A stretch of DNA of 64,000 nt, taken from the NCBI GenBank assembly GCA_016200225.1, contig JACQFD010000006.1, positions 62,001-126,000 on the forward strand. Reading direction: 5' to 3'. Source of the stretch: Planctomycetota bacterium. GTDB taxonomy: Bacteria > Planctomycetota > UBA1135 > JACQFD01. The notes beneath the pieces were generated by a model. It did no database searches. It had not been told where the DNA came from and saw nothing but the letters and a program-made list of their open reading frames with translations. This document shows positions 19,816-28,858 of this stretch, one piece after another (the first letter of the stretch is position 1; each line of letters opens with the position of its first letter). The translations under genes were made by a program, and so were the position numbers.

Positions 19816-20289
19816 TCATTCCGCCGGTTCGACGGAAATAATTCTATATTTTAATGTTCCAACGGGGACTTTTACCAAAACTTCCTCGCCGGCTCTCCGG
19901 CCGACGAATCCGGCCGCGAACGGAGCGTTGTACGGAAGCTCGCCCTTGTCGAAGTCGAAACTCCCGCCGCCGACGATAATATATGTTTCCTGCTCGGACG
20001 TTTTAATATCTAAAACTACAATTCGAGTCCCGATGCCGACTTCGCCGTTGAAATCGAGCTTTTTATCGATGATGCGGACCACGGCGAGGCGTTCGCGAAA
20101 CTGAACGACGCGCGCGAGGAAGAACTGCTCGGCTTCGCGGGCCGCGTCGTACTCGGAATTTTCCGATAGATCGCCCTTTTCGGCGGCTTCGCCGATGGAG
20201 AGCCGCGCTCGGGACAAGTCCTCTTCGGCCTTGCGAAGTTCGCCCATCAACGCGTCGAATTGGGAGCGGGAAACGTACGTTTCAGTCAC
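19816..20289 (-). CDS. greA: Transcription elongation factor GreA/GreB family
   Basis: A 157-residue cleavage factor that enters the secondary channel of RNA polymerase and restarts backtracked complexes. The N-terminal coiled coil (about 1-75) includes GDLSENSEYDAAREA, whose acidic tip residues (Asp and Glu) chelate the second catalytic Mg. The C-terminal FKBP-like domain includes VGIGTRIVVLDI and ends with GRRAGEEVLVKVP. Length and acidic tip fit GreA. The start is GTG at 20289, just upstream of MTETYVSRSQFD. The AT-rich stretch upstream (about 20290-20355) has TTGCAA and TATTAT promoter-like boxes, but their spacing is not ideal. Confidence 0.93.
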   Translation of the reverse strand: MTETYVSRSQFDALMGELRKAEEDLSRARLSIGEAAEKGDLSENSEYDAAREAEQFFLARVVQFRERLAVVRIIDKKLDFNGEVGIGTRIVVLDIKTSEQETYIIVGGGSFDFDKGELPYNAPFAAGFVGRRAGEEVLVKVPVGTLKYRIISVEPAE

Positions 20290-20360
20290 GGCTGCGATTT
20301 GTATAATAAAGAATCGGGAATGGATAATATTGCAATATTGCCATTTAAATTATATTGCCG

Positions 20361-20400
20361 GAAAGCGAGGCCGCGACGGTCCGCGGCCGCGCGGGCTTTC
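20361..20400 (-). terminator. Possible hairpin at the end of the cupin gene
   Basis: Read on the minus strand, GAAAGC pairs with GCTTTC around an inner GGCCGCG/CGCGGCC stem. The hairpin touches the stop codon of the RmlC-like gene and is followed by an AT-rich but not T-pure stretch, so it is only a possible terminator. Confidence 0.35.
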
Positions 20401-20932
20401 AGCCCCGCACGACGTTCCAGACTTCCGAACCGAGAAAGTCCCATGGGAGGCGACCTTCATCGCAATCCGCGCCCGTCGAAAACTGGACATCGACAAAATA
20501 GAGGATGACGCCTTTTTGCGCAGAGATGTTTGCGCAACCGTGCGCGACGCCCGGGGGAATGCGAACAAGGCGATTGTTGCCGTCGCCGAGGATGAATCGC
20601 ATGGTCTGGCCTTCCGTCGGCGAGCCCTGCCGGCAGTCATGCAATACCAGTAAAAGCTTGTCGCCGGGCGGTACATACCAGACATCCGTTTGTCGGCGGT
20701 GCAGGTGGAATGCCTTGATCGCGCCGGCCTCGACTTCGCTGTAGTTGACCTGTCGAACTACGAAACCCGGCAATTGCGCGTGGATTCCTTCGCCAAGGCG
20801 TGCCAGTTCTGTGATCGCGCCGCCGTCGTCGTTGAATCGCTTGAGATCGACGATTTCAATTCCCTCGATGCGCGGCCGCGATTTGTAGTCTTGGACCGAA
20901 TACGAAGACTGGCTTTTGGAGTTGAGGTTCAC
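20399..20932 (-). CDS. RmlC-like cupin (dTDP-sugar epimerase-like) protein
   Basis: About 178 residues with a single RmlC-type cupin fold. Recognisable parts are FVVRQVNYSEVEAGAIKAFHLH, QTDVWYVPPGDKLLLVLHDCR and PPGVAHGCANIS, followed by LPWDFLGSEVWNV. This resembles dTDP-4-dehydrorhamnose 3,5-epimerase-related proteins, which epimerise sugar nucleotides, but no other rmlABCD gene is nearby. The start is uncertain: I use GTG at 20932. An ATG at 21205 gives a longer frame but overlaps the S46 peptidase gene by 110 bases with unconvincing sequence. Its codon style lacks the AT-rich clusters of its neighbours, which hints at a separate origin. Confidence 0.7.
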   Translation of the reverse strand: MNLNSKSQSSYSVQDYKSRPRIEGIEIVDLKRFNDDGGAITELARLGEGIHAQLPGFVVRQVNYSEVEAGAIKAFHLHRRQTDVWYVPPGDKLLLVLHDCRQGSPTEGQTMRFILGDGNNRLVRIPPGVAHGCANISAQKGVILYFVDVQFSTGADCDEGRLPWDFLGSEVWNVVRG

Positions 20933-21095
20933 GGCGGATTGATTTTGAGCCCTCCAGTATATCCGCAGGGAAGCAACGGAGCACTTTTGACTCGGAGTTG
21001 GCTTCGTCGTTGCGCTACCTTCGAAAACGAGAACGGCGACACGTCGGTCGCCGCGTACTTCAAGGCTCCCCACAGGCCATCCATCCCCCGAAACC

Positions 21096-23255
21096 ATGAA
21101 ACGATCCTGGATCCTACTATTTCTGGCTTGCACCGTCGCGTGCACGTCCCTCCGCACGTCGAGAAACGCCGTCTCCGTCGACGAAGCGCTCGCGCACGCG
21201 CGCAATCCTTACAAAACCGGCGGCGGCATGTGGCCGTATTTCAATCCGCCGACGGAAACATTACAAAAAAACCACGGCTTCACGCCGACGCAGGAGTGGC
21301 TCGATTCCGTGCGTTTGTCGTGCGTGCGGTTTCCCAACGGCTCGGCATCGTTTATATCGCCGGAGGGTCTGGTGCTGACGAATCACCACGTCGGGCGCGA
21401 CTCCATACAAAAAGTCTCGACGCAGGAACATGATTATGTTCGCGACGGTTTTGTTGCAAACACGCGCGAGGAGGAAGCGAAAATTCCAGGCCTTGCCCTC
21501 GTCGTGCTCGCGTCCTACGAAAATGTAACCGATCGCGTGAAAGGCGCCGCGCCGGAAACGGCAACGGCCGCGGAAGTGACAACTGCGCGCGCGGAAATGA
21601 TCGAAACGATACAAAAAGAATGTAAAGAAAAGACGAAATTGAACGGCACGGTTCATAACTTTTATCAGGGCGGCGAATTTTGGTTATATCGTTATAAGAG
21701 TTATGCCGACGTTCGGCTCGTGTTCGCGCCGGAGGAGCAGATCGCGTTCTTCGGAGGCGATCCCGACAACTTTACGTATCCGCGCTACAATTTAGATTTC
21801 TCGATCTTCCGCATTTATGAAAACGGAAAACCGGTTTCGACGCCGAATTATCTTAAAGTCAACGTCGCGGGACCGAAGGAGAACGAGCTTGTATTCGTAT
21901 CGGGCAATCCGGGCAACACCGAGCGATTGTTAACGTACGCGCAATTGGAATTCAAACGCGACGTCGAACTTCCCCGCCAGCTCGAAATGTTGCGCCGCCG
22001 GCGCGACGCGCTGGTCGCGTACGCGAAGCGCGGTTCGGAACAGGCGTTCAACGCAAATACAACTATTTTCGGAATTGAAAATTCGATCAAAGCCATCAAT
22101 GGACAGCTCGAGGGATTGCAGGACGACCGGTTGATGGAATACAAACTCGCCGAAGAAGCGTATTTGAAAGCCGCGGTTTTCGGCGGCGCGCAGTATCATA
22201 ATTCTACAATTCACGCGGATGCCGCGAAGCCGGGACTCGCGTCCAAAGTGGGCGATTCGTGGGATGCGATCGCGCGGACGGAGGCTAATTATGTCCAGAA
22301 ATGGCCCGAAATTACATATTCGCGAATCTTCGGACAGCTTTCGAATTATGCATTGACGATTGTCCGCTACGGCGCCGAATCCGCAAAACCCGACGGCGAG
22401 CGGCTCACTCCATTTCGCGAATCGAATTCGAACGCGCTCAAGGGCCAATTGTTTACTCCTCTCCCCGTTTATAAGGAAATGGACGAAGTGATTCTGCGCG
22501 CGACGCTCGAACTGGCGTCGGAACGACTCGGACCGCAAGATCGATTCATCATGGCCGCGCTCGAAGGCAAGACACCCGCGGAAGTCGTAAAGAATGCCGT
22601 GTCCAAGACCAAATTGGAGGATCCGGAGTTCCGAAAACAACTATTCGCGAGCGGCGCGAAGGGAATCGAAGCTTCCGACGATCCGATGATACAGTTGGCC
22701 CGGCGCGTCGACGCGATCATGCGCGAAAATACAAAATGGGTCGACGCCAACGTCACCGGACCTGAGCGCGAGCCGATGGCGAAGATCGCGGCCGCGCGAT
22801 TCGAAGTGTACGGCCACACGCTGCCGCCGGATGCTAATTTTACACTTCGCCTGAGTCCGGGCGTCGTGAAAAGTTATGAACAGGGGACGACGATCGTTCC
22901 TTACAAAACGACGTTTTTCGGGCTCTACGAGCGCGCGAATTCGATGGATCAGTCGGGGCCGTTCGTGCTTCCGAAGCGGTGGGGCGAGAAACTCGGCCAC
23001 TTCGATCTCGGAACCCCGTTCGATTATATCAATACGTGCGACATCATCGGCGGCAACTCCGGGAGCCCGATTGTTAATAAGAACAAAGAACTCGTCGGGT
23101 TGATTTTCGACGGCAACATTCAAAGTCTTCCCGGCCGTTATCTGTATGACGATGCATTTCAACGAGCGGTGGCCGTCCACCCCGCCGCGATCGTCACTGC
23201 GCTCGACAAAGTGTATGAAGCGACGGCGATCGCGAAGGAGATTCGCGGGGACTGA
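21096..23255 (+). CDS. S46-family dipeptidyl-peptidase
   Basis: A 719-residue exported serine peptidase of the S46 family (DPP7/DPP11), which removes N-terminal dipeptides from peptides in the periplasm. Signal peptide at residues 1-18; a Cys at 16 (TVAC) could be a non-canonical lipobox. The mature N-terminus keeps GGGMWPYFN. The catalytic His lies in GLVLTNHHVG (about 97-98), the Asp region around NYDNFTYPRY-like GGDPDNFTYPRYN, and the nucleophile Ser near 655 in IIGGNSGSPIVN. Length fits the family (700-720). Substrate preference depends on residues I cannot assign safely. It reads towards the converging cstA gene. Confidence 0.93.
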   Translation: MKRSWILLFLACTVACTSLRTSRNAVSVDEALAHARNPYKTGGGMWPYFNPPTETLQKNHGFTPTQEWLDSVRLSCVRFPNGSASFISPEGLVLTNHHVGRDSIQKVSTQEHDYVRDGFVANTREEEAKIPGLALVVLASYENVTDRVKGAAPETATAAEVTTARAEMIETIQKECKEKTKLNGTVHNFYQGGEFWLYRYKSYADVRLVFAPEEQIAFFGGDPDNFTYPRYNLDFSIFRIYENGKPVSTPNYLKVNVAGPKENELVFVSGNPGNTERLLTYAQLEFKRDVELPRQLEMLRRRRDALVAYAKRGSEQAFNANTTIFGIENSIKAINGQLEGLQDDRLMEYKLAEEAYLKAAVFGGAQYHNSTIHADAAKPGLASKVGDSWDAIARTEANYVQKWPEITYSRIFGQLSNYALTIVRYGAESAKPDGERLTPFRESNSNALKGQLFTPLPVYKEMDEVILRATLELASERLGPQDRFIMAALEGKTPAEVVKNAVSKTKLEDPEFRKQLFASGAKGIEASDDPMIQLARRVDAIMRENTKWVDANVTGPEREPMAKIAAARFEVYGHTLPPDANFTLRLSPGVVKSYEQGTTIVPYKTTFFGLYERANSMDQSGPFVLPKRWGEKLGHFDLGTPFDYINTCDIIGGNSGSPIVNKNKELVGLIFDGNIQSLPGRYLYDDAFQRAVAVHPAAIVTALDKVYEATAIAKEIRGD

Positions 23256-23281
23256 CCGTTCGATCGTTAGTTTAATAATAC

Positions 23282-23318
23282 GCGGGCGCCTGCGAAGTTC
23301 GACTCCGCCGGCGCCCGC
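23282..23318. terminator. Hairpin between converging genes
   Basis: A 9-bp stem (GCGGGCGCC at 23282-23290 with GGCGCCCGC at 23310-23318) lies between the stops of the S46 and cstA genes. Neither side has a long T run, so termination by this hairpin is plausible rather than certain. Confidence 0.5.
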
Positions 23319-23331
23319 TGTGCTTATAAAC

Positions 23332-25143
23332 TCAGGAAACCGCCGACGCCGCGCGCCGCGGAGCGAAAAGCCATACGTAAGCGCAATTGATCAAAATCGT
23401 GGCGGCGCAGCTTAACATCAGGATCGTCAGCGTAAGATTAATGATTCCCTTCTGCGACGTCGCGGCGTCGGACGCGCGGGCCATTTCATAGAAATCGACG
23501 GATTTCAAGATTCCCGCCGTGACGGTCGTCGTGGCGACGAAAAGCATCGGCGCGATCGCGACCCATGCCAGTTTCGCGCGGCCGCAATTGATAATATACG
23601 TCGCTCCGATCGAGAGCGCGATGCAGGCGAGGAGTTGGTTGGCGATGCCGAACATCGGCCAGATCGTGTCGATTCCCTGATTTAATATAAAATAACTCCA
23701 CGCGAGTACGACGAGCGCGGACGTGATGATGGATCCGGGCAGCCAGTTGGGTTTTTGAAACGCCGGAATCGCGCGGCCGATGAATTCGCCCATCGCGAAA
23801 CGCGCGACGCGCGTGCCCGTGTCGATCGTCGTTAATATAAATAACGCCTCGAACATGATCGCGAAATGATACCAATAGGAAAGCAATCCTTTCATGCCGG
23901 GGATGCCTTCGAAAATCTTCGCCATGCCGACGGCGAGCGACACGCCGCCGCCCGTGCGCCCTTCGAAATTCTCGCCGATCTCCTTCGATAAATGTTGCAA
24001 TTCGACCGTTTGCATCCCGAGTTTTTCGAATACTTTGGGATTCGCGTTGATCGCATAATAATCGCCCGGCGCGAGCGACGCCGCCGCGACGAGCGCCGTC
24101 ACGCCGACGAGTCCTTCCATCAACATTGCGCCGTAGCCGATCATGCGGCAGTCGGATTCCTTATTAATCATTTTCGGCGTCGTGCCCGACGCGACGAGCG
24201 AGTGAAATCCCGAGATCGCGCCGCAGGCGATCGTTATAAATACAAATGGAAACAATTTTCCGGGGAAAATCGGCCCGTCTCCCGACGCCGCGAATTGCGA
24301 AATCGCCGGCGCTTCGAGTCTCGGATTTACGATGCAAACGCCGACCACGAGAATGGCGATCGTGCCGATTTTCATATAACTCGAAAGGTAATCGCGCGGA
24401 CATAACAATAACCAGACCGGCAGGACGCTCGCGACGAATCCGTAGCATGCCATCGCGTACGTGATCGCGGGTTTGCTCAATAACAAATACTTTCCGGCCT
24501 CCGACGCGGCGAAGGGTTTGCCGAGGACGACCGCCGCGAGCATGGCGATCACGCCGAACGTCGTGGCCTCGCGGATGCCGCGCGCGCTGCCGCCGCGGAA
24601 TAGATATATATGAATTCCCATCATCAACGCGATGGGTATGGAAAGTCCGATCGAGAACACGCCCCACGGCGACTCCGAAAGCGCGTTCACGACGACGTTG
24701 CCGAGTCCCGCGGTTGCAATGATAACAATAAAAAGTATGGCGATGCCCGCGACGAATCCCGCGACCGGCCCGATTTCGCGGCGCGCGATTTCGGCGATGG
24801 ACAATCCGTTTCTGCGCACGCTCGCGCCCAATATAATAAAATCCTGCACGGCGCCCGCGAGACACACGCCGATCACGATCCAACATAAACCGGGAAAATA
24901 ACCGAACTGCATCGCGAGCACGGGGCCGATCAGCGGACCCGCGCCGGTGATCGCGGCGAAATGGTGGCCGAACAAGACCCAACGATTCGTTGGATGATAA
25001 TTCTGGCCGTCGTGCAGCGCATGCGCGGGCGTCGTCCGGCTGTCGTCGAGCGCGAGCACTTTCGCGGCGATGAACGCGGAATAGAAGCGATACGCGACGA
25101 CCAGCGCCGCGAGCGTGGTCAGCATCGGAATGAGTGCGTGCAT
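23332..25143 (-). CDS. cstA: Carbon starvation protein CstA family transporter
   Basis: A 603-residue polytopic membrane protein of the CstA family, which takes up peptides or pyruvate during carbon limitation. Family phrases are visible: HFAAITGAGPLIGPVLA near residue 55, FGYFPGLCWIVIGVCLAGAV, ISGFHSLVASGTTPKM near 325, and the C-terminal WPMFGIANQLLA. About 15 hydrophobic segments can be counted. The start is ATG at 25143, eight bases after the tgt stop, so it is probably the last gene of the ruvB-spoIID-tgt-cstA run. The longer frame to 25227 overlaps tgt. The protein is shorter than E. coli CstA (701), as in many relatives. The transported substrate is not evident. Confidence 0.92.
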   Translation of the reverse strand: MHALIPMLTTLAALVVAYRFYSAFIAAKVLALDDSRTTPAHALHDGQNYHPTNRWVLFGHHFAAITGAGPLIGPVLAMQFGYFPGLCWIVIGVCLAGAVQDFIILGASVRRNGLSIAEIARREIGPVAGFVAGIAILFIVIIATAGLGNVVVNALSESPWGVFSIGLSIPIALMMGIHIYLFRGGSARGIREATTFGVIAMLAAVVLGKPFAASEAGKYLLLSKPAITYAMACYGFVASVLPVWLLLCPRDYLSSYMKIGTIAILVVGVCIVNPRLEAPAISQFAASGDGPIFPGKLFPFVFITIACGAISGFHSLVASGTTPKMINKESDCRMIGYGAMLMEGLVGVTALVAAASLAPGDYYAINANPKVFEKLGMQTVELQHLSKEIGENFEGRTGGGVSLAVGMAKIFEGIPGMKGLLSYWYHFAIMFEALFILTTIDTGTRVARFAMGEFIGRAIPAFQKPNWLPGSIITSALVVLAWSYFILNQGIDTIWPMFGIANQLLACIALSIGATYIINCGRAKLAWVAIAPMLFVATTTVTAGILKSVDFYEMARASDAATSQKGIINLTLTILMLSCAATILINCAYVWLFAPRRAASAVS

Positions 25144-25151
25144 AGTTAAAT

Positions 25152-26306
25152 TTACTGTAAGACGGCGTCCGGCGTTCCGGCGTCCGCGCCGTAGACCGCC
25201 CGGACTCCGCCCGCGAACGCGCTCCATTGCCCGCCCTGAATCGCGGCGCGCGCGCGTTCCATGAATTTAAGAAAAAACGAGAGATTGTGCATCGATAATA
25301 ATATCGGCCCGAGCATTTCGTTTACTTGAAATAAATGCCGAAGCGTGCCGCGCGAATAGCGCCGGCAACAATAACATTCGCATTCCGCGTCGAGCGGCGC
25401 CCGGTCCGCCGCGAGCGCCGCGTTGCGAATATGCACATATCCGGCCGACGTGAACGCGCGCGCGTTGCGTCCCTCGCGCGTCGGCGAAACGCAATCGAAC
25501 AGATCGACGCCGCGTTCGATTGCATCGACAAAATCGGCGGGATGTCCGACGCCCATCAAATAACGCGGCAGTTCTTTCGGTAATATCGGCGCCGTCGCGT
25601 CGAGCGCGCGGCGCATGCCGTCCTTCGATTCGCCGACGGAGAGTCCGCCGATCGCGTATCCGTCAAAGTTTAATTTTATCAATTCGCGCGCGCAGCTCGC
25701 GCGCAGATCCGCGTGGATGCCGCCCTGCGCGATTCCTAATAAAAACGGCGCGCCGTCCCGCGACGCATGGGCGCGGTGGTCGGCGATGCAGCGTTGCGCC
25801 CAATGTAACGATTGTTCGACCGCGCTCTCGATCTCCGCGCGCGGCGCGTCGCCGCCGGGGCAGACGTCGAGCGCCATGATGAAGTCGGCGCCGAGCGTTC
25901 TTTGCAATTCCATGCAGCTCTCCGGCGTGAATCGTATCGATGTGCCGTCGAGCGGATCGCGGAACGAAACGCCGTCGCGGTCGATCTTGCGAATTTTTGC
26001 GAGCGAGAATATTTGATAACCTCCCGAATCCGTAAGAATCGGACCGTCCCATTGCATCATTTCGTGGAGACCGCCGAGTTTTGCGACGGTTTCGGCACCC
26101 GGCCGCGAAGCTAAATGAAACGCATTCGCTAATAATACGCTCGCGCCCATTTCCTTCAGATCGCGCGGGAGCACTCCCTTCACGGTCGCGCGCGTCCCGA
26201 CGGGCATGAATTGCGGCGTCTTTACAATTCCACGATTCGTTCGTATTTCTCCGGCGCGCGCGAGCGTGGAGCCGTCCTCCCGCAGAATTCGAAACGGTAT
26301 GGTCAC
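25152..26306 (-). CDS. tgt: Queuine/preQ1 tRNA-ribosyltransferase
   Basis: A tRNA-guanine transglycosylase of about 384 residues. In bacteria it swaps guanine 34 of GUN-anticodon tRNAs for preQ1, on the way to queuosine. The nucleophile/base motif ILTDSGGYQIFSL lies near residue 75, and GGLSVGES and DLFDCVSPTREGRNA are in place. The C-terminal zinc site (CECYCCRRY with a later His in RHLF) is intact. I start at GTG 26306 (VTIPFRILRED), after the spoIID stop; an ATG at 26369 would overlap spoIID by 41 bases. It lies between spoIID and cstA in one transcriptional run. Other queuosine genes are not in the window. Confidence 0.94.
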   Translation of the reverse strand: MTIPFRILREDGSTLARAGEIRTNRGIVKTPQFMPVGTRATVKGVLPRDLKEMGASVLLANAFHLASRPGAETVAKLGGLHEMMQWDGPILTDSGGYQIFSLAKIRKIDRDGVSFRDPLDGTSIRFTPESCMELQRTLGADFIMALDVCPGGDAPRAEIESAVEQSLHWAQRCIADHRAHASRDGAPFLLGIAQGGIHADLRASCARELIKLNFDGYAIGGLSVGESKDGMRRALDATAPILPKELPRYLMGVGHPADFVDAIERGVDLFDCVSPTREGRNARAFTSAGYVHIRNAALAADRAPLDAECECYCCRRYSRGTLRHLFQVNEMLGPILLSMHNLSFFLKFMERARAAIQGGQWSAFAGGVRAVYGADAGTPDAVLQ

Positions 26307-26328
26307 GTGGACGAGGCCGCGCGGAACA

Positions 26329-27642
26329 TTAGCGAATCGCCACTTCGCGGCCGTCGCGTCCCGCGACAACCGCGGCGCCGGGATAGTATTTTTGTAAGAT
26401 TTGCCCCGCGCCGAATCCTCGCCGGCCCATTTCCGCGGCGCCGATCTGGCAGAGGCCGACGCCGTGGCCGAAACCGCGGCCTTTTATAATAACTCCGTCG
26501 CGGTCGGGTTCGACGTCCGTCACGAAAGGGCTCGGAAAATTAACATTCGGCGTGAGTTTTGTAACATGCTGGCGCAGTTGTTTGGATGATACGACTGTTT
26601 GACCGGCGCTTCCGGTCAGAAGTATCGAATTCCACGGATCCTCCGCGGATCCGCGCGGCTCGACGCGGGCGCAGGTTTTTCCAATATTGAACGATGCGCA
26701 GATCGACGAAAGCGTCCGTTGATTGACGTGGACGCTCCAACGATACAGTTTTCCATGTTCACAATAACCGCACGGCCCGCCCCGGAGCGGCGGGGGAGCT
26801 TTCGCGCCGATCAGCGCGGACCCGTCGATCGTCTGTCCACCGCACGTGGAATGGTAAAAAGCGGGGAGAATGGCGCCCTGAAACATTAATATTTGCGATC
26901 GCGTCGCGAGAACGGCCGCGCGCGTCGCGGCGGTCTCGCGCGAAACGCCAAAATAAGCCTGCGCCTCCTGCGAATCCGGGATCGGATTGCGCCCGAGTTC
27001 CTCGATCGCGTATCGCGCGTACGTGCGCGCCGCGATGGCCTGCGCTTCGAGCGCCGCCGGCGCCGTCGACGATGCGTACATTTCGCTGCCGACCACGGAA
27101 ACTAAATATTGTTCGAGCGAAACTCTATTAATAACGCGGACGCCGCGGTCGGCGGCGCGGAAAACGGCGGTGCCCCGATAAGTATATTTACCGATCTGCA
27201 ACGGTTCGTTCGACATCGGCTCGACGACAAAGAACGGGGAGCCCGTGTCGCCGCCGCGGAGCGACAGCCGGCCGATTTGCGATAAAGCGACGATCGACGG
27301 CGCGTTTCCCGTCGTGCGTCCGATTTCGCGGCCGCCCGCATCGCGCGCAATCCAGCCGCCGGCGCACGCGAAACTCACCTGTGCATTGCCGTCGAGCGCC
27401 GATAATAAAACTTCAATTCCGGGATCCTCGCCCTCGAGGACGATCGCCGGCTCCGTTCTCGCGCCGCCGGCGCTTTTCGTAAAGTGGCGCGCGTGCGCGG
27501 TCGGTTTATACAATTCCGAGACGGCGACCGCGCAGACGATTCCTAACAATAACGCGAAAAGCAGGGCGCCCGGATGGCGCAGCCGCCTTAATTGTGATTT
27601 CAAGGAGCCGGCGCGGCGACGCGTTCGGGTTCGTCGGGCCAT
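26329..27642 (-). CDS. SpoIID/LytB-domain lytic transglycosylase-like protein
   Basis: A 437-residue protein with a very basic N-terminus, a membrane anchor (ALLFALLLGIVCAVAVSEL) and a SpoIID/LytB domain over the C-terminal 270 residues. Core motifs are visible: SLEQYLVSVVGSEMYAS (with the catalytic-type Glu), ALEAQAIAARTYARY, YHSTCGGQTI and GRGFGHGVGLCQIGA. SpoIID cleaves glycan strands stripped of stem peptides. In non-sporulating bacteria such proteins are thought to act in cell-wall turnover, so the name does not imply sporulation here. The gene starts 5 bases after the ruvB stop and is read with ruvB. Confidence 0.9.
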   Translation of the reverse strand: MARRTRTRRRAGSLKSQLRRLRHPGALLFALLLGIVCAVAVSELYKPTAHARHFTKSAGGARTEPAIVLEGEDPGIEVLLSALDGNAQVSFACAGGWIARDAGGREIGRTTGNAPSIVALSQIGRLSLRGGDTGSPFFVVEPMSNEPLQIGKYTYRGTAVFRAADRGVRVINRVSLEQYLVSVVGSEMYASSTAPAALEAQAIAARTYARYAIEELGRNPIPDSQEAQAYFGVSRETAATRAAVLATRSQILMFQGAILPAFYHSTCGGQTIDGSALIGAKAPPPLRGGPCGYCEHGKLYRWSVHVNQRTLSSICASFNIGKTCARVEPRGSAEDPWNSILLTGSAGQTVVSSKQLRQHVTKLTPNVNFPSPFVTDVEPDRDGVIIKGRGFGHGVGLCQIGAAEMGRRGFGAGQILQKYYPGAAVVAGRDGREVAIR

Positions 27643-27647
27643 CGATT

Positions 27648-28637
27648 TTATTGAACTTCGGCGCGCGGCGTCCGGCCGATGGCCGCGAAACCGAGTTCCG
27701 TCAGCACGCGGCCGCGCGGCGTGCGTTCGAGGAGTCCCTGTCTTAACAAAAACGGTTCATAAAGATTTTCCACCGTGTCGTCGGCCTCGCCGATCGCGGC
27801 CGCGATCGTCTTCAATCCCACGGGTCCGCCCTGCCGCGCGAGAACACTAAGAATCTCGCGGTCGAGCTGTTCGAGGCCGAGGCCGTCGACGCGAAGCGCT
27901 TCGAACGCTTTTTTAGTAATATCGAGCGTCACGCGCGCCGCGCCCTGCACTTGGGCGTAGTCGCGCACGCGCCGCAAAAACCGGTTCGCGACGCGCGGCG
28001 TCCCGCGCGCCCGCTGCGATATTTCGAGCGTGGCCGCGTCGTCGATTTGGATTTGTAATAAACGCGCGGAACGCGTGACGATTTCTATCAATTCTTCGGG
28101 CGGATAGGGTTCCAGCCGGATCAACATGCCGAACCGGCTCCGGAACGGCGCCGACAATAATCCTTCGCGCGTGGTGGCGCCGAGCAATGTAAATTTTGCC
28201 AGTCTTAATTTAACAGTTCTGGAATTCGTTCCCTGATCGATCACGAGATCGACGCTGTAATCCTCCATCGCCGGATATAAATATTCTTCGACGGCCGCCG
28301 GAATGCGGTGCACTTCGTCGATAAATAAACAATCGCCGTCGCGAAGCTGGCTCAGAATTCCCGCGAGATCGCGCGCGCGTTCGAGCGCGGGTCCCGTCGT
28401 CGAATGGAGCGTCGAGCCCGTTTCTCTTGCTACAATTTGAGCGAGACTCGTTTTTCCGAGCCCCGGCAACCCCGAAAAAAGAATATGGTCCGGCGCCTCG
28501 CCGCGACCGCGGGCGGCGTCGATCGCGACGCGGAGTTGGTCGCGCGCGCCGCGCTGTCCGACGAACTCGTCGAGATTGCGCGGCCGAAGGCCGTCAAACT
28601 CCTCGTCGAGCTGGGGTTCGGAGCGAATCGGCGTCAT
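27648..28637 (-). CDS. ruvB: Holliday junction branch-migration helicase RuvB
   Basis: A 329-residue AAA+ motor that drives branch migration of Holliday junctions with RuvA. Walker A is GLPGLGKT (residues 56-63) and Walker B is LFIDEVHRI; GATTREG and the arginine-finger region SRFGMLIRL are also present. The C-terminal winged helix includes VGLKTIAAAIGE and FLLRQGLLERTPRGR. Length is normal. It is the first gene of a minus-strand run with spoIID, tgt and cstA; ruvA and ruvC are not in the window. It diverges from the large lipoprotein gene with a 221-base gap (28638-28858) that should hold both promoters, though I see no convincing boxes. Confidence 0.97.
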   Translation of the reverse strand: MTPIRSEPQLDEEFDGLRPRNLDEFVGQRGARDQLRVAIDAARGRGEAPDHILFSGLPGLGKTSLAQIVARETGSTLHSTTGPALERARDLAGILSQLRDGDCLFIDEVHRIPAAVEEYLYPAMEDYSVDLVIDQGTNSRTVKLRLAKFTLLGATTREGLLSAPFRSRFGMLIRLEPYPPEELIEIVTRSARLLQIQIDDAATLEISQRARGTPRVANRFLRRVRDYAQVQGAARVTLDITKKAFEALRVDGLGLEQLDREILSVLARQGGPVGLKTIAAAIGEADDTVENLYEPFLLRQGLLERTPRGRVLTELGFAAIGRTPRAEVQ

Positions 28638-28858
28638 TTTGTTTCGACGCTACCGACTGTTTACGCAACTACAAGATGGGGAACGCGAAACGCCGAAGAG
28701 AAATCGCGGAATCCGCGTAACCGGATCGTTGACTGCGACACCCTCGGTTCGGCATCCTTACCGGGTCCCCCGATTACCGGTTCACGCCGGCAATCCAAAA
28801 GCGTTCCAGCCTCGCGCATGCGCGGCACCAAACCGGATCGGCGGAATCTAACAAATCA

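Noticed and set aside
20933..21205. Upstream extension of the RmlC-like protein
   Set aside because: It would overlap the S46 peptidase gene on the other strand and has no cupin-like sequence.
26329..27642. SpoIID as evidence of sporulation
   Set aside because: SpoIID/LytB domains are widespread in non-sporulating bacteria, and no other sporulation gene is here.
28638..28858. Riboswitch upstream of the large lipoprotein gene
   Set aside because: Some GC-rich pairing is visible, but nothing matches a known riboswitch core and the downstream gene is not a usual target.
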